The notes beneath the pieces are model-generated. The model was not told the origin of the DNA, searched no databases, and worked only from the letters and a program-made list of their open reading frames with translations. A stretch of DNA of 64,000 nt from Neelides folsomi (Eukaryota; Arthropoda; Collembola; Neelipleona; Neelidae): positions 100,112-164,111 of the forward strand of contig JAQGBZ010000122.1 in NCBI GenBank assembly GCA_034687125.1. The letters are read 5' to 3'. This document shows, piece by piece, positions 1 to 18,870 of the stretch. Position 1 is the first letter of the stretch; every line of letters begins with the position of its first letter. A program made the translations under genes and the position numbers.

Positions 1-923
1 AACCCCAACCGCTCAAAGAAACGTCAAGTGAGTCAGGGGAGTCGGACAGCACGGACGGAGACGACCTGGACAATAAAAACTGGGAAGTGAAGTTGCTAGC
101 AAAGGAAATGCATCGAATCGAAGAGGAAACTGACCGGGCCAACGATGAAGAAGTAAAGAAAATGGTCACGCTCTCAAACCAAATCTCCAATCTTACAAGT
201 GTTGTCAACGAGGGAGCTCTTTCTCCAAATGAGCTCGACATGCTCGAGTCCGTCCTCGCCAATAAGTCAAAGAAGGTCCGGTCGCTGTGCAAAGCATTCA
301 GTGTCGAGTCGGAAGCTTCGACCTCGGCGACGGCAGTCCGAAGAGGTCGACGAAGTTTTGATACCCGGATAGAGGTCAAGAGTCCGACCGAGCCGGGTAG
401 TTCCCTCGGGACCAAGAAATTGAGTCCTGGAGAGCGTCTGGAGTTACAAAGGCTTTCCTGCGAACGGAAATTCCCTTCCACGATGAGACGGCAAACGAGT
501 CTTCGCGAGTCCCATGGACAGGAAATGATGCGACTCGGTGAGTTGGGTCAAATCGAAGGCGGAGGTCGAAGGAAAAGCACCGCAGAACCAAAGTCATTTC
601 TCAACCGATTCAACTTCCTCAGACAACTGACGACCAAGTCCAAGGAGGAGGACTCGACCACGTCTGTGGCCACGACCTCGTCCATGGCCACGACTTCGTT
701 CTCGACCAATGCTAGTGTGAAGAGCGAGTCAGCCCCAAGACGGAATTCTGTCGGAGGTCTTTTGCCGTCCTTCATCTCCTCAGCTCTCTTCAGTCGGGAA
801 GAGGAAATTGATGGGGGCGGGACGGAAGCGGGAATTTACACGTTGCCTCTTCCAGGACCTTCGGGGTCGCCTTCTGAGCAGCCAAAGTCAAGTGGAGAGA
901 ATCAGCCACTTCTGAAAAAATAA
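1..923 (+). CDS. 3' exon of an unrecognised Ser/Thr-rich protein (partial, 5' end outside window)
   Basis: The reading frame is open from base 3, without any needed start, to a TAA at 921-923, so this is most likely the last coding exon of a gene entering from the left. It begins with an acidic Ser/Asp-rich stretch, followed by a charged, probably coiled-coil segment (MHRIEEETDRANDEEVKKMV and on) and then a long basic, Ser/Thr-rich tail. The tail holds several RRxS-type sites (RRKS, RRNS) that could be targets of basophilic kinases; that is inference. Exon base composition is clearly higher in G+C than the AT-rich sequence after the stop. I do not recognise the family. A scaffold or vesicle-trafficking protein would fit the low-complexity look, but nothing in the sequence proves it. 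Confidence 0.7.
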   Translation, partial: PQPLKETSSESGESDSTDGDDLDNKNWEVKLLAKEMHRIEEETDRANDEEVKKMVTLSNQISNLTSVVNEGALSPNELDMLESVLANKSKKVRSLCKAFSVESEASTSATAVRRGRRSFDTRIEVKSPTEPGSSLGTKKLSPGERLELQRLSCERKFPSTMRRQTSLRESHGQEMMRLGELGQIEGGGRRKSTAEPKSFLNRFNFLRQLTTKSKEEDSTTSVATTSSMATTSFSTNASVKSESAPRRNSVGGLLPSFISSALFSREEEIDGGGTEAGIYTLPLPGPSGSPSEQPKSSGENQPLLKK

Positions 924-2625
924 ATTCCAGTCCAGTCATCCAAGGATAAAAAAACCATCATTTTACATTCTCTCTCGACATTACCAATTTTTGTTGTTCA
1001 CTCTGAGGAACCCAGCCAATTGATAGCAATTCCAATATAGCAAGTATAACATTTATCAACAAAATTAATTTAAAACAACTTTCCAAATACTCAATTTTTA
1101 AAAGTGTCTTCAAATTACCCACAACTCATTTTACAGAGAAGTTAGTCAAAATTAAAGCTAAGCTAAACAATAATAATTAATGTTCATACCATTTTATGAA
1201 ATTAGATACTTTATTAGAGATTAGAAACATATTTTAACTGGCCTTTTAGAAATTATTAAAAATGGATGTTTATTACATAATAATTACTAAATTAGTTAAT
1301 ATTCTTAAAGTCTTAAGCATACTAATATATCCTTATATGTATGTATGTACTTTAATGTATAATACTTACATAGAATATAGTTGATATTATTTGAATACAT
1401 ATGGGTAAATATGTTAGTAAACAATTAAACATATACTCGTTTTATATTTAATTTTACTTATTTACAATCGAAATTTTCTTTGGTATTTTATAAATCCACA
1501 CGTGTTTATTTAATTATTTATATTCCACATACCATATGACTTTTAATTATGCCCATTTAAATAATTGAAACTACAGTTGTTTTAACTCCATATATGGTAT
1601 AAAGCTCATAATTGGCAGATAATAAAACTAATAGTTATAAAACTGTATTTAACTGATCAGACGAACGAATTTTTTGAAATATGTTAAATTCTCAATTATG
1701 TTAAAGCAATCTTGTAAAATCTAATACCTATATAAATATATTTAAGTAAGGTACCTTATGTAATATTATGTTAAATTTGTGTGCAATAAACGCACAACGA
1801 GTCAATTATCAAATTGTTAGGTTCTCATGTCAATAAATTAAAAACACCTTCACCAACTAATATACAGGTATAAATATGTATAAATATTAAGTACATGAAT
1901 AATATAAATGCATGAATGATAATAAATATTTATCAAATATATTGGTAATATAAAGAGATTTGCTTCTAACTATCATATACTTATTAAACCTATTAATATT
2001 AAAGAGGGGTAACAATATACATTATTGCCATAAAGTAATTACACAGATGCATAACGTATCTGCGTAATTGCTAAGTAAAAATAAATTTAAAATAAATATT
2101 GAGAAGATGTTTATGTAATATTTACTACTAATTAATACATAATTTAAAGTATATAACAAACAATGCTACAAATTTTGAAATTTTTCCTATTTGTTACATT
2201 TATATATTAAGTACCTCTTTATTAATTAAATTAATTGTGTACCTATATTGGATTGGCAAGGCAAGGTGGTGACTATTATTTATTCATTAAGGTTGAAAAT
2301 TATATCATGATTATTATTATTTGATAAACAATCCAATAGTTATTGAGGGCTATCGGCTCTCCATAGAATTCCTTAAAGTAAAGATTATTTGATTCATTAA
2401 TCATTTTATGACTTGTTTGTAAAATATATCGATTTTGATTATAATCCGAATGTTTAGATTTTAAAAATGTTTATCATCTTTTTATATTATGTATATTATA
2501 AAAATATAAATAAAATGGAACAACGAAAGGAGGAATTATTTGACCATTCTATGTATTTGATAAATTTAATTATTTAATTACAACCATTACATGATATCAA
2601 ATTAAAGAAAGTTATCAAAATATAG
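924..2625. other. AT-rich non-coding stretch
   Basis: No coding region seen. It should hold the 3' UTR of the preceding gene: the stop overlaps an AATAAA-like string and another AATAAA-type signal (caataaacg) lies near 1783. Otherwise it is A/T-rich sequence with many TACATA/TATGTA motifs. Confidence 0.6.
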
Positions 2626-2847
2626 GTAACAATAGGTTGCCCACAGTGTCGCACACCTCTCAACGCCGCGTTTATAGTTAAAAGTTGGAGGTTTTGTTAA
2701 TTACTTAACACTTAATAATTAAGGTAGCTAGGTAGTTAGGTAGCTCGCCTACCTCAGAAACAAATCTATTTTAAAAGGATTAACTTTAAACTCAAACTCG
2801 CAACTCTCACAGAGTTTTAGTTTTTACAATGCAATGCTGAAGTTTAT
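2626..2847 (+). repeat. left terminal inverted repeat of the pogo-like element
   Basis: It matches the reverse complement of 3638-3844 with few mismatches and small indels. Shared blocks include ctctgtgagagttgcgagtt (as complement) and taaaagttggaggttttgtt. Confidence 0.85.
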
Positions 2848-2936
2848 TACACATTCAATATTCAATAAAAATATGATCAGATTTAACGAAAATGAATTCT
2901 TTATTAAATTTTACCAACTATTGAGGATAATTTAAA

Positions 2937-3495
2937 TCAACAATGCTTCCTGGCCCTCTTCCTCTCCCTCTTACAAATCTTTTCGGCATTCACGTTCTTT
3001 TTATTAAATGCCTTTACACGATTTAAGCTTATTGCATATGGTTTATGTATTGCAAGCTCTAGATGACGTTTCATAAATCCTTGAAGCTACTAAAATTAAA
3101 TTAGAATTATTTAGTAAAGGGAAGAAAATTTTCTATAAAGTGAATTATTAAGATTTATAATATAAAATTACTTTATTTCCTGCTAATCCATTATTATAAA
3201 ACGGATGCTTAATTCCATTTATTTCGGCTAATTCAAATGTCAATGAGAATAAATCTCTTGTTATCCCATAGAATTTTTCGCATATAACTTTCTAGTGATC
3301 TACTAAACATTTCTCTTGTTCGATATTGAATATTGGACGACCTTTATATGCTTCAATTGGGACTTCATTTTTTAATCTTCTTTGTAAAGATCTTGCTGAA
3401 ATATTAAATGTTTGGGCCTGTCTTCGTGACATACCATTTTGGACAATGTCAATCGCATTATTATAAAATTGTATTCTTTTATAACGTTCTCCCAT
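2937..3495 (-). pseudogene. Tigger-type transposase remnant: HTH_psq plus CENP-B HTH region, DDE domain missing
   Basis: Exon 1 runs from ATG at 3495 down to about 3172 and exon 2 from about 3086 to a TGA at 2937-2939, joined by a GT-AG intron. The first part looks like a psq/pogo helix-turn-helix (AIDIVQNGMSRRQAQTFNIS, then SLQRRLK). The second is a CENP-B-type helix-turn-helix: FELAEINGIKHPFYNN, GLAGNK, LQGFMKRHLELAIHKP, then SLNRVKAFNKKNV. This matches the standard Tigger order. An in-frame TAG at 3292-3294 separates the two parts and the usual Trp after the AG(K/N)(K/D) motif is absent at the splice, so I call it a pseudogene. It ends in a basic tail (KRERKRARKH) exactly where a DDE domain should start. 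Confidence 0.85.
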
Positions 3496-3637
3496 ACTAT
3501 TAAACTTTAAAATGGTCTTAATAAAACTTAATTTCGCTATAATTGTTTAATTTGAATATTGTAAATATTCAATAAAGAAACATTATCACTTTAGTTCTGA
3601 TGAAAAAAGACGTGAGTGAGTAATGTAATAAACCTTT

Positions 3638-3844
3638 AGCATTGCATTGGATAAACTAAAACTCTGTGAGAGTTGCGAGTTTGAGTTTAAAGTTAATCCT
3701 TTTAAAATAGATTTTTCTGAGGTAGGCGAGCTAGCTAACTACCTACCTTAATTAGTAAGTGTTATGTAATTAACAAAACCTCCAACTTTTAAGTATAAGC
3801 GCGGCTTTGAGAGGTGTGCGACACTGTGGGCAATTTATTGTTAC
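3638..3844 (-). repeat. right terminal inverted repeat of the pogo-like element
   Basis: It is the inverted partner of 2626-2847. The transposase-derived gene on the minus strand starts about 140 bases inside it, as expected for the 5' end of the element. Confidence 0.85.
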
Positions 3845-4230
3845 TAATCGTAAATAAGTAAGTATATACCTAGGTTCTACGAAATATTAATAAATATCAT
3901 ATATAATACGAATTCATGACGATATTGATTTGAAAAAATAAATAATTTAATATTATTAAATATATGTTTTATTCAATCAAGGAAACATCATGAAATATTT
4001 ATAAAGTTTTAATTTTATATTAAATGATAAGATAAAGACTTTTGAATGAAGAGGATCGGAATAACATACCATACATAGCATACTATTATTTATGTAATTA
4101 TACATATTAACCTAAAAATGCATTTAAATAGGGTAAGTTATTATAGATATATATGTAACAAAATTGTAACATTTAAGAATTTCTTCATAGGCTCCTAGAC
4201 GTTCTGAAAAACAAAATAAAATATTAAAAA

Positions 4231-5105
4231 TTACTCAATAAAAATTGTACTTAACAATATCGTAATTGTATTCATATATAAATATTTCAAATTACATTCT
4301 TCTTGACTTCTCCTTACACATCGGGCCACTTTTCTCTTGAATTCGGTGTAATTTTCTCTCCACTCTTTCTGCAAACGAAATGAAGATATGAATATAAAAA
4401 ATTAATTAAATGTAGAAATTATCGATTAAAAAACTTATAATTGAAGAATAACTCACAGCAGCGTCTACATTAGCGGGACTTTCGTCGTTGGGATCTGCTA
4501 ACATGGATATGACTGAGATAAGTATTGTTTCGACAGTATGGACAGGAAGCCAGCGTTCAGACGCTTTCTCATATCCCCATTTGTCATCTCCTGGCTCATG
4601 AAGGATGGAAATGCAAACATCTCCGCTCTTATCAACTGGAAAAATCATCCACAGCATTAAATCCTCATCCATCTTTATAAAATGCCCATCGGTGATGTAA
4701 ATCCAAAATAATTATTATGCTTACTATTAGGATGCCAAATTTCCGTAATGAATTTCATTTTGGGGGGACGAAGAGGGTACTCTCTTGGGAAATTCAAATG
4801 AGCTTTGAAAAAACCTCCCTCGCTGGAAAAAAACCAAATTTAAATTAAAATCTCGTTGAGATAAATTTCATAAATTTGAATTATATTAAGCTTGAATCAT
4901 ACTAAAGGGTATCTGGAGGTCCAATAATCAACACTTCCCATCGGTAAATATCATTATCATCGATAAGGCCAGCAGAGAAACCTTCGACTGGGTTCTTGTT
5001 CAATTCTGAAAAATGGGAAAAAAGTTTAATTTTGTGTTTAGCCAATGGCGGTCCGTTACCAGTCAGTTGCTTTCGGAGGAGGAGAGACGACTGAGGTTCC
5101 GACAT
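4231..5105 (-). CDS. UBE2G1: ubiquitin-conjugating enzyme E2 G1
   Basis: This E2 enzyme carries ubiquitin as a thioester and passes it to substrates with an E3 ligase. Exons on the minus strand: 5105-5060, 5005-4903, 4822-4725, 4635-4457 and 4368-4231 or a little shorter. The start is the ATG in [14 protein letters not shown]. Family landmarks are [19 protein letters not shown], the HPN motif (split by an intron), the catalytic Cys in [12 protein letters not shown], the acidic-loop insertion of this subfamily ([16 protein letters not shown]) and [17 protein letters not shown]. The fold is complete up to RCVRRSQEE. The end is ambiguous: reading through adds about 20 residues to a TAA at 4231, while splicing at t/gtaatt (near 4310) to an acceptor near 4190 creates a TAA directly after the last EE codons. 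Family length (about 170 aa) favours the short form. Confidence 0.95.
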
Positions 5106-7001
5106 TTGATCAGGAAGTCGGGTTTGGGGGTTTTCCGGGCTTCGTCCAACTTGATGATTTTAAAGATTTGAGTCTGACCTGGGAAAATCGGTGGAGTCAG
5201 ACGGAGGAGAATGAAGGAGGAATGAGCGAGGTTGTAAATGCACTAACCGCCTCAATGTCCATCTCGACGATTCCCCTACAACACAACCAAGAGGCCAAAT
5301 GGAATTCAAAAGATGGCCTCCTCGACTCCTTCAAAACACATCGACACAAACAAACCAAAACGGACAAAAATCATTTTTCCTTCACAACTTTCCTCCTACT
5401 TTATAAAGCAAAAGATTTAGCAAAAAAGCAAAGGCACAAAGCAAACCACAACTACTCAAACGACAATCATACTTATGACTTATGAGATGAGACCAATTCA
5501 TTTAAATTATTATCATTTACGTGTTGGTCTGGATGGGAATGACGGGAGGTAAACACTTTCACGTAAATAAGGTGATTGACACAAGTGAAAATGGGGCATT
5601 TTATTGTTTAATGGAATAAGCTTACTTTTAGGTAAAGGTAAACGGTTAATAAACATATTACTTGGCTTTTCTATTGTTGATTTTCTATTCAATTAGTAAA
5701 AATTATAAAAAATATAGTAATGGTTATTTGATATTATAAATTTGGCTATGAATTTGTGTAAATACTTTTACCATTTTAACGACTTAGTTTAACCATCAAA
5801 ATTATATATTTATCAAATTTCCGCGGTTAAAAGGATAGATATAATTAAGTTGATTTTTACAAATAATTTTTATAATTCATAATGTTATTGGATCTTCAAT
5901 TCAATGACAGTGAGTGTAAAATTCTGTGTAAATATTCTATACAGGTAGACTTATAAGAATATTAATAATGTTAGAGTTTAATTAATTCATTTAGAATTGT
6001 TCTAATGACGACTCCTATATGCTATGTTAGTACACTTATTAATGTTAATGAATGAGAATAATGTCTGTTGTTATAATGGAAGATCTGATTCGATCATTAA
6101 ATTAAAGTAGAATTTCCACCATGAGCAATTCGCTCATTATATTGAGTGAGTGATATTGATGTTGAGGCCCACGTCCAAGCCCATTTTTTTCGATAGGATT
6201 GCTTTTGAAATTCTTCCTTATTATTCAATTCAATTCAATTAGCTCTATTCGCATTATAAGATGTCATAAATAAAAAATTAGCGATTTTACAAGTGTCATA
6301 ATATTCACTAAAGTGACCTTTCATATTAGACGCTTACTTAACATTAATTCTCTAAATTAGAATAACAATTCCAATTAAAAGTCCATGCAAAAAACAATAA
6401 GAGTTAAAACCATATAAAATCAGAAAGGCTATTTTGTAGCAACCAAGTCTTAAACAGATTATGTTGTATTGATTATATGAAAATGTATCAAGGAACCAAT
6501 TCTTGGGTAGAGCGGAACATAATATTCCTACTCGATATCTCAAAGATATAAAGATAAATATATATGTATAATGTAATTAGAACTTTTAGTATAATGCAAG
6601 TAGAAATTAATCCCTTCGCCCTCCACAAAATTTTAATGTATTATTCAATGCTTCGGAGTTCATCAAATTTTAATTTTCGTTTATAAGATTTGGAATATAA
6701 CATTAACTTATTATTAGTCCATTTTAAAAATAATTAAATAATATTCTCAACTATTATTAAAATTATATTGTTAATAATATATATATAGCAGTAGATATAT
6801 TTTTGTCATTTTTTAAGCTTAAATATTTCCATCTCATATGAGTGAATATTCTTGATCACATCTTTTATAATGGCTTTGCTCTTGGTGTGATTTAAATGAA
6901 TAGTATTGAATATAAAACTTCTTATTTGATAAATCCCTAATTTTGTGTGGTTTGGGTGAAATTGTATTTTAGCTTATGTAATCTAATAATAGTGGAGGGG
7001 G
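5106..7001. other. intergenic region between UBE2G1 and the T-box gene (divergent starts)
   Basis: The first 400 bases beyond the UBE2G1 start are richer in G+C and should hold its promoter and 5' UTR. The remainder is AT-rich with no convincing coding sequence. As the genes diverge, the promoters of both should lie here. Confidence 0.6.
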
Positions 7002-12972
<5,971 letters not shown>

Positions 12973-15900
12973 GAGATTTAAAATTCTAAATCATTTTTAG
13001 CCTTTGAACAATTCTTGGAACTTTCATTGGTCCAGGAGTGAGACTGGTCAACAAAATTAAAAAGAGCTTCGGAAACGACCATTAATTGCTAATATTTAAC
13101 TAATTGTAATACATCAACATTTAAATTAGGATTTTCAGAAACATTCTTAATAATCAATCAATAATCAATTGAAAAATCTAATGGAGATTAAGCTATTTGT
13201 GTTGGTATGTTACTTATAAATACATAGCAAATATAAGGATAAAAACCTTAGGAAATAAAAATTATTCGTAATTAATATTTTCCCATTTTCACCCAATCAC
13301 TACTTAAATACTTACCATTAGTATATACCAATACATACTTAATACATGTACCATAATATAGACTAAAGTTTCATCATCTTGAATATGTTTAAGTTGACAA
13401 CTTTTGATTAATTACTGTTACTGAGTATTTAAATGCCATATTATAGAGTATATTACATATATAATAAATACATCTCCGAGTACTTGTATATATGTATTTA
13501 ATTATTAATTTAATTACATATTCCTTACTAATAAGATTAATAAATAAATATTTAAATCTAATTAATATCTTTTTACACAACCATTGATCTTTTGAAATCA
13601 AGGCATGTGTAGATTATAGTTATGTACATGTGTACTTAACCAATTCGGATTAATTAATACCAAAATACCTACCCGATTTGAAAATTATTCTTTTTGATTT
13701 ATTTGTATATAAAATGTAATATTCGTATAATAAGTGTGTAAATGTATACATAAATATATACAATTACACATCTTTATATATACATTAGTATATTAGATTA
13801 TAAAACTTGTATTGGGTTAGTTGAGGAAAAAATTTATATGCATTTAGACCATGCATACCATATATTGTCGATTATACATAGTAAATATGTGCAATGAAAA
13901 GTATTGAAAATGGTAAATACAAGTTTTTTTAGTTTTATTATTAGTTTAATCAACATTGGGATCGGGTTTTTAAAGCTGGGAACAAATGAAGGTCTGAATT
14001 ACTTTAAATGGACAAAATTGTAATGTTATATTACAACGCAAGTTTAAGTGAACTTACTATACAAGTACTTTATATCTATAATAATATAAAGGATATTCAA
14101 TAAGGAAATTAAATAACTTATTTTGTATTTCAACATTTTCCGAATATAATACATGTACAGGTAGTACATAAATACCTATAAGTGCATTATAAAAATACTT
14201 ACTTTTGTGAAAGATTTATAATTCTTCGACATCTTTGTACGTATTTATAATCGAATTTATGATAAAATGTGAGTGTGAATTGTAAAGTTTATAAAAATTT
14301 GAACAAAAGTTAATATGAAATTACCTTTGTAATTTACTTGTATTTATTTGTGTTTAAAAGTAGATTTAAAAGGCATGCAATGAAATTCCTTAATTTTATT
14401 ACAATTAAAACTTGTACAATATAGAATATGAATATAAATGAAATGAAGATTGTTAATAAATGTAAATGTACAATAAAGAATACATAATTTGTCAAACTAC
14501 GATGACGCATTCAAATAAAGAGCTTTCTATGTCTTGTAATTTTCACCTTCAAATTTCCATTCTCATCCATAGTATCTATAGTATCCATCCATAGTATCTA
14601 AAACAATTTCATTTTTATATAATAATAATTATAATTTATTATAGTTTTGTTAAACCGTCGTCTAATGAGAGATTCATAAGTGATGTTGAGATTTGTGAAA
14701 TTTGACAATTCCTTGGTGTGAAGATAAGACAAAGGATTTGCAACGGTTGAGTTGGCTCGTTAGACGGATAGTAAAAGCTTAGTTGTTGGGTTTGCCAAGG
14801 ATTCTCCCCACATTATATACTTATTATGCTCTCTGAAGAGATAGTGAGGTGGAATAGTTAAAATTAGAAACCCTGCATTCCACCACCAGAGTAATCCTCA
14901 TTTAGAACATTACACTCTCATTCTATCTTCCCTACTAATGACTCTATTATGGGCTACATCTGTGACTCCCTTCGTCCGCATTAAGGACCACAATGAAGAG
15001 CGACAGCTCATCAATTACATTCAAATCACGATTATTCCAAATACATTTGATAGGACAAACGAAACCAAAAAGCGACCAATACAATTCTTCACACAAATTG
15101 AAACATTAATCATACACTCATCATGATACAGAAAACTGAATATGTTAATTCTGAAACTTTCCATGTTTAACAATTGAATGGAATTGCATTCAGGGCAATT
15201 AACATATCTTTTTTGTCAAAAATTAGAATTTATTTTGTATTTATGGAATATGTGTAATTTCTATATGCTTGGATGTATTTTATTTAGTTGAAGTGTAAAG
15301 GGGTTTGGTTTGGTTTTTATGAGTTTCTCTCACCCTCCGTCGATGGTTGAGGAGGTCTTAATAAAATAATGTTTTTCTAAGAGAAGTCTGGAGGTTGGTG
15401 AAGGAGGGGCAAAGACACGTGGATCATTTCCTTTCACCTAAGTACACAATTTAGACGGGATCCTGGCAATAAATTGGCCAAAAGTAAATATCCTGAGAAG
15501 GGCGAGGAAAACGATATAAAACTTTGTGTTTTTTTCAACGGAAAACCGCATAAATTTCGGCTTCAGAATGATGAATAAGAAGATCTCTACACCGCAATTG
15601 TATCTTTTATTTCCGGACTCATTTCCAAAAGAAACACCTTCAAACTCCCGACTCCCCTTTTCTTCTTACAATTGTGGATTCATGGAGTGAGGGCTTTAAA
15701 AGTTAAGAAATTATGTTAAACTTTATGGTCCATCTCCTTTCCACAAACCCAAAGCGAAACATCCTCCCTTGTCCCATTCATACATTCATAATACATCAGA
15801 CAGGCTTAAATTTGTATGTATACAATATATCTAACATGTCACTGGTTAAGCGTCATGATTTGAAAATATAAAAGTAGGCATAAGGTATAATTGTATATGT

Positions 15901-18870
15901 AATACATATTATTATGTATAAGTTAATGTATAGTTTTTAGTTCCATTTGGATAAAAATGAATCATAATTATGAAATTACCTTTAGAACATTAATCCAATT
16001 ATTTGAACTTTTAAGAAAATGAAAAGAAAATGAAAAAAGGGTGTTTTAACTTGTTGGGTATAAAAAATATATGCAAGCTGAGGGTTTATTTTCTCCAGCA
16101 AGGAAGTTTGACAGTGAGACACTGACGGAGAATGATTAGGAAAAATCCCCGACTCCCCATTTCTACTCACAAACTTAAAAGTAAGTCCGAAATCAGATAT
16201 GTTCTCAACTTCTTCTCACAACCACTCAGGACAAATCAATCAAGTAATATTTATATTCACTTCATGAAATGAACACCATAAGGAAAACGAGTTTATAAAA
16301 TAATATAAGAAAAATCTATATACAAACCATTAGTACATATTATCATACTATTCTTGTTTAAAGTGTAATTAATAAAGAATATTCCAATAAAGAACCGTCA
16401 CATTTACTTTCTCACCCTGAAGTCATTGAGAAGGATGTGAATGTAAAGAAATAAGGATGGAGTAATAGATATATTAACTAAGGGTGTTTGTGGGGCGGAT
16501 CGGTTGAAGGGCCATTGAAAGTGTAAGGAAGGGAGAGTTAACTAATAGCTTCCACATTTTCATCCCAAGATTGGAACCAAAGTGAAGGAGAATGGCAGGA
16601 GCCGGAGAACCGATGGACCGGAGCGAACATATATGTAAGATCATAAAATATATTAAGAGAAATTAATATGATCCACATTGACTCATTGTGAGATCTATTT
16701 ATGTAGATCTATCTATTTAAAATAATATAGCGTGTGTGTAATATTTAAATACTAATGGTAATAATTTGCTTAAGTAGATCTTTGAATAAATCAATTTTGG
16801 TATATTAGGTTAACTTGAGGAAGTAAAGGGTCTTTTAAGGAAGTGTTTTTAGGTTTAGCCGTGTGAGGAGAGTCATTAGAATAGGCACACGCAGGTTTTG
16901 GTGGGTCATTTGAGAACCCCCCACTGGGCTTCTACTCACACACTACCCATTTCATACAACTTTGGGGTAAAGTTACAAAGATACATTTCTCCTTCTTCTA
17001 TTACAATGGGCATGTCTTAATGAAAACATTAGTTTAACATGGATTAGTCAGGAAATTGTCCCTCATTCATCAAAGGGAACATTGGGGTGGAACAATCATT
17101 TTCTTTCTTACTTATTTACAGCCTTTAAATGTTCTGGTATTTATTTCTGAACCTCGTTTTATTACAGATTCAACATGTGTTCCGTATTGGGCTCTACATA
17201 TGAAGAGAACGAGGAGAATGAAAATTGATCTCAACATACAAAAGATATTTAATGATTTCTAAACAACGATAAAAATTCATAAAATATTGATTGGAATCCG
17301 AGGGAGAATATTTTAGAGCGACATTTGGATTTTTAAACAATTTGTCAATGAATATTTTATAAGGAGGATTTTGAAAGCTTGACATTTAAGAAAGACAAAT
17401 TAAATTTTTGAAAGAGGGAGGAAGCAAGGAATTGTGTCCATTTCGACATTTGGGTTTCAAGTTAAGTCAACAGAGTCAGACGTAAGTAAATTACTCTTTG
17501 GGAGTTTGGGATGATTATTGGAGTTACACAGGATGTCCAATGAAAATGGCTTCGCAACCATATTCAACATCTCACTCGACAAGTTCAGAGTTCATTCAAA
17601 GTTTCCTTTAGCTCCATTATTATTCAGCTCCTATTTACTTAAACAAAAGGCGTAAGAGGAGAACCAAATAACCAAGATATATGTAAAATGTAGGATGTGT
17701 GCGATGTAATGCAAGAACGTCTCACATGATTAATACAGATATTTAAATACACAAACATGCTTTTTAAATTTATATTGAATATAAAAATATTGTAGTGCAC
17801 ATATTCACTATAATACATAAAAATTTCTATGGATTTCCATATCATTGTTCAGTTATTAAGTGAATAGTTTGTATATGAAGTAATTTAAAACTCACTTGAG
17901 ATTAAATGTAAAATTCAAAGACTGCATTAAAAGGAGTTAAGAATTTAAATTTTAATCGGATGTTTGAAATTTAAATGATTAAATTGTCCATAAATCAATA
18001 AGTGAAAATTAATGGCCTATAAATTTTAAAGATAAATTAGTTGTAAATACCATTTTTCTCATTAGTTGATGAGAGTAGTAGCGAGTTGTTATTTCCAACT
18101 ACAGAATTTTGTTTATTGTCTCAGAGCATTTCAAAGCCAGATCGGATACTTCTGCTTTTTGTTGAACTTTTACCCTTACGAATAAATAAAAGAGACAAGG
18201 AGAAACTAATTAATCATGTCAGGGATTTTGAGGAAAAATCTTTTAGAAATAATTTCTGGAATATTCTCAGAAGCATTGTAAATAAGTATGTAGTTAAAGT
18301 TATAATCGACAACTCTAGAAATCAACATTAATAGAAAGAATAAAAGTATCAATGCCGTGTTTACATAATATTATAGGTATGGTCATCTTTCTGGTATATT
18401 TCACTTGAAAGAGATAGGAAGACGATTAAGACGCAGAACATTGCATTATCCCAAGGAAAACATTTCCATTTGTGAATCCATATGACCACTCAATGAAAAA
18501 CTATTTTATTTTTAATGGAATTGAGTTGTAAATTGAAGGTGTGACTTTGGTAGTAGAACTCGTTTATCTTTCATCGTTGGCGTAATTCATCAGTCAGGGA
18601 TAGTCAAGCCGGTCATAATTTATCATGAAAAAGCACAGGATAAGTACAACTGGTACAACCAGGCTCATATTTTCCATCCCCCCATACGAAACACTTGAAA
18701 CTCAACTAAATATATGAAATATATTTTATACATGTACACATATATACATACAATACATGTTAATATAATCTTAAATAATGTTAAATATATATTAAATGTG
18801 TAGTTATGTAAGTAGGTATGTTTATATGTTACGTATGTTGTATTTCTGGTTAAACACTAGTTATATAATA
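12973..18870. other. long non-coding region downstream of the T-box gene
   Basis: No convincing coding exon was found. AATAAA signals near 14454 and 14473 are candidate polyadenylation sites for the T-box transcript, which would imply a 3' UTR of about 1.5 kb. From about 14.6 to 17.5 kb the composition is mixed, with short G+C-richer patches (for example 15.3-15.8 and 16.4-17.0 kb) that look more like regulatory sequence than exons. That reading is a guess. Confidence 0.5.

Larger units (their letters stand above)
2626..3844 (-). mobile_element. pogo/Tigger-like DNA transposon, internally deleted, with ~210-bp inverted repeats
   Basis: The two ends are near-perfect inverted copies of each other over about 210 bases (roughly 2626-2847 and 3638-3844). 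The outer part reads gtaacaata, then ttgcccacagtgtcgcacac, and the complement is found at the right end. The boundaries are uncertain by a few bases. A TA at 2623-2624 and one at 3845-3846 could be the TA target duplication expected of the Tc1/mariner/pogo group. Between the repeats lies a broken minus-strand gene for the DNA-binding half of a Tigger-type transposase. There is no room for a DDE catalytic domain, so the element is non-autonomous. Confidence 0.85.

Noticed and set aside
5045-5485. Plus-strand frame of 146 codons opposite the first UBE2G1 exon
   Set aside because: It is antisense to a confirmed UBE2G1 exon and its promoter side; the frame has no recognisable features and ends in Lys/His/Thr-rich low-complexity sequence.
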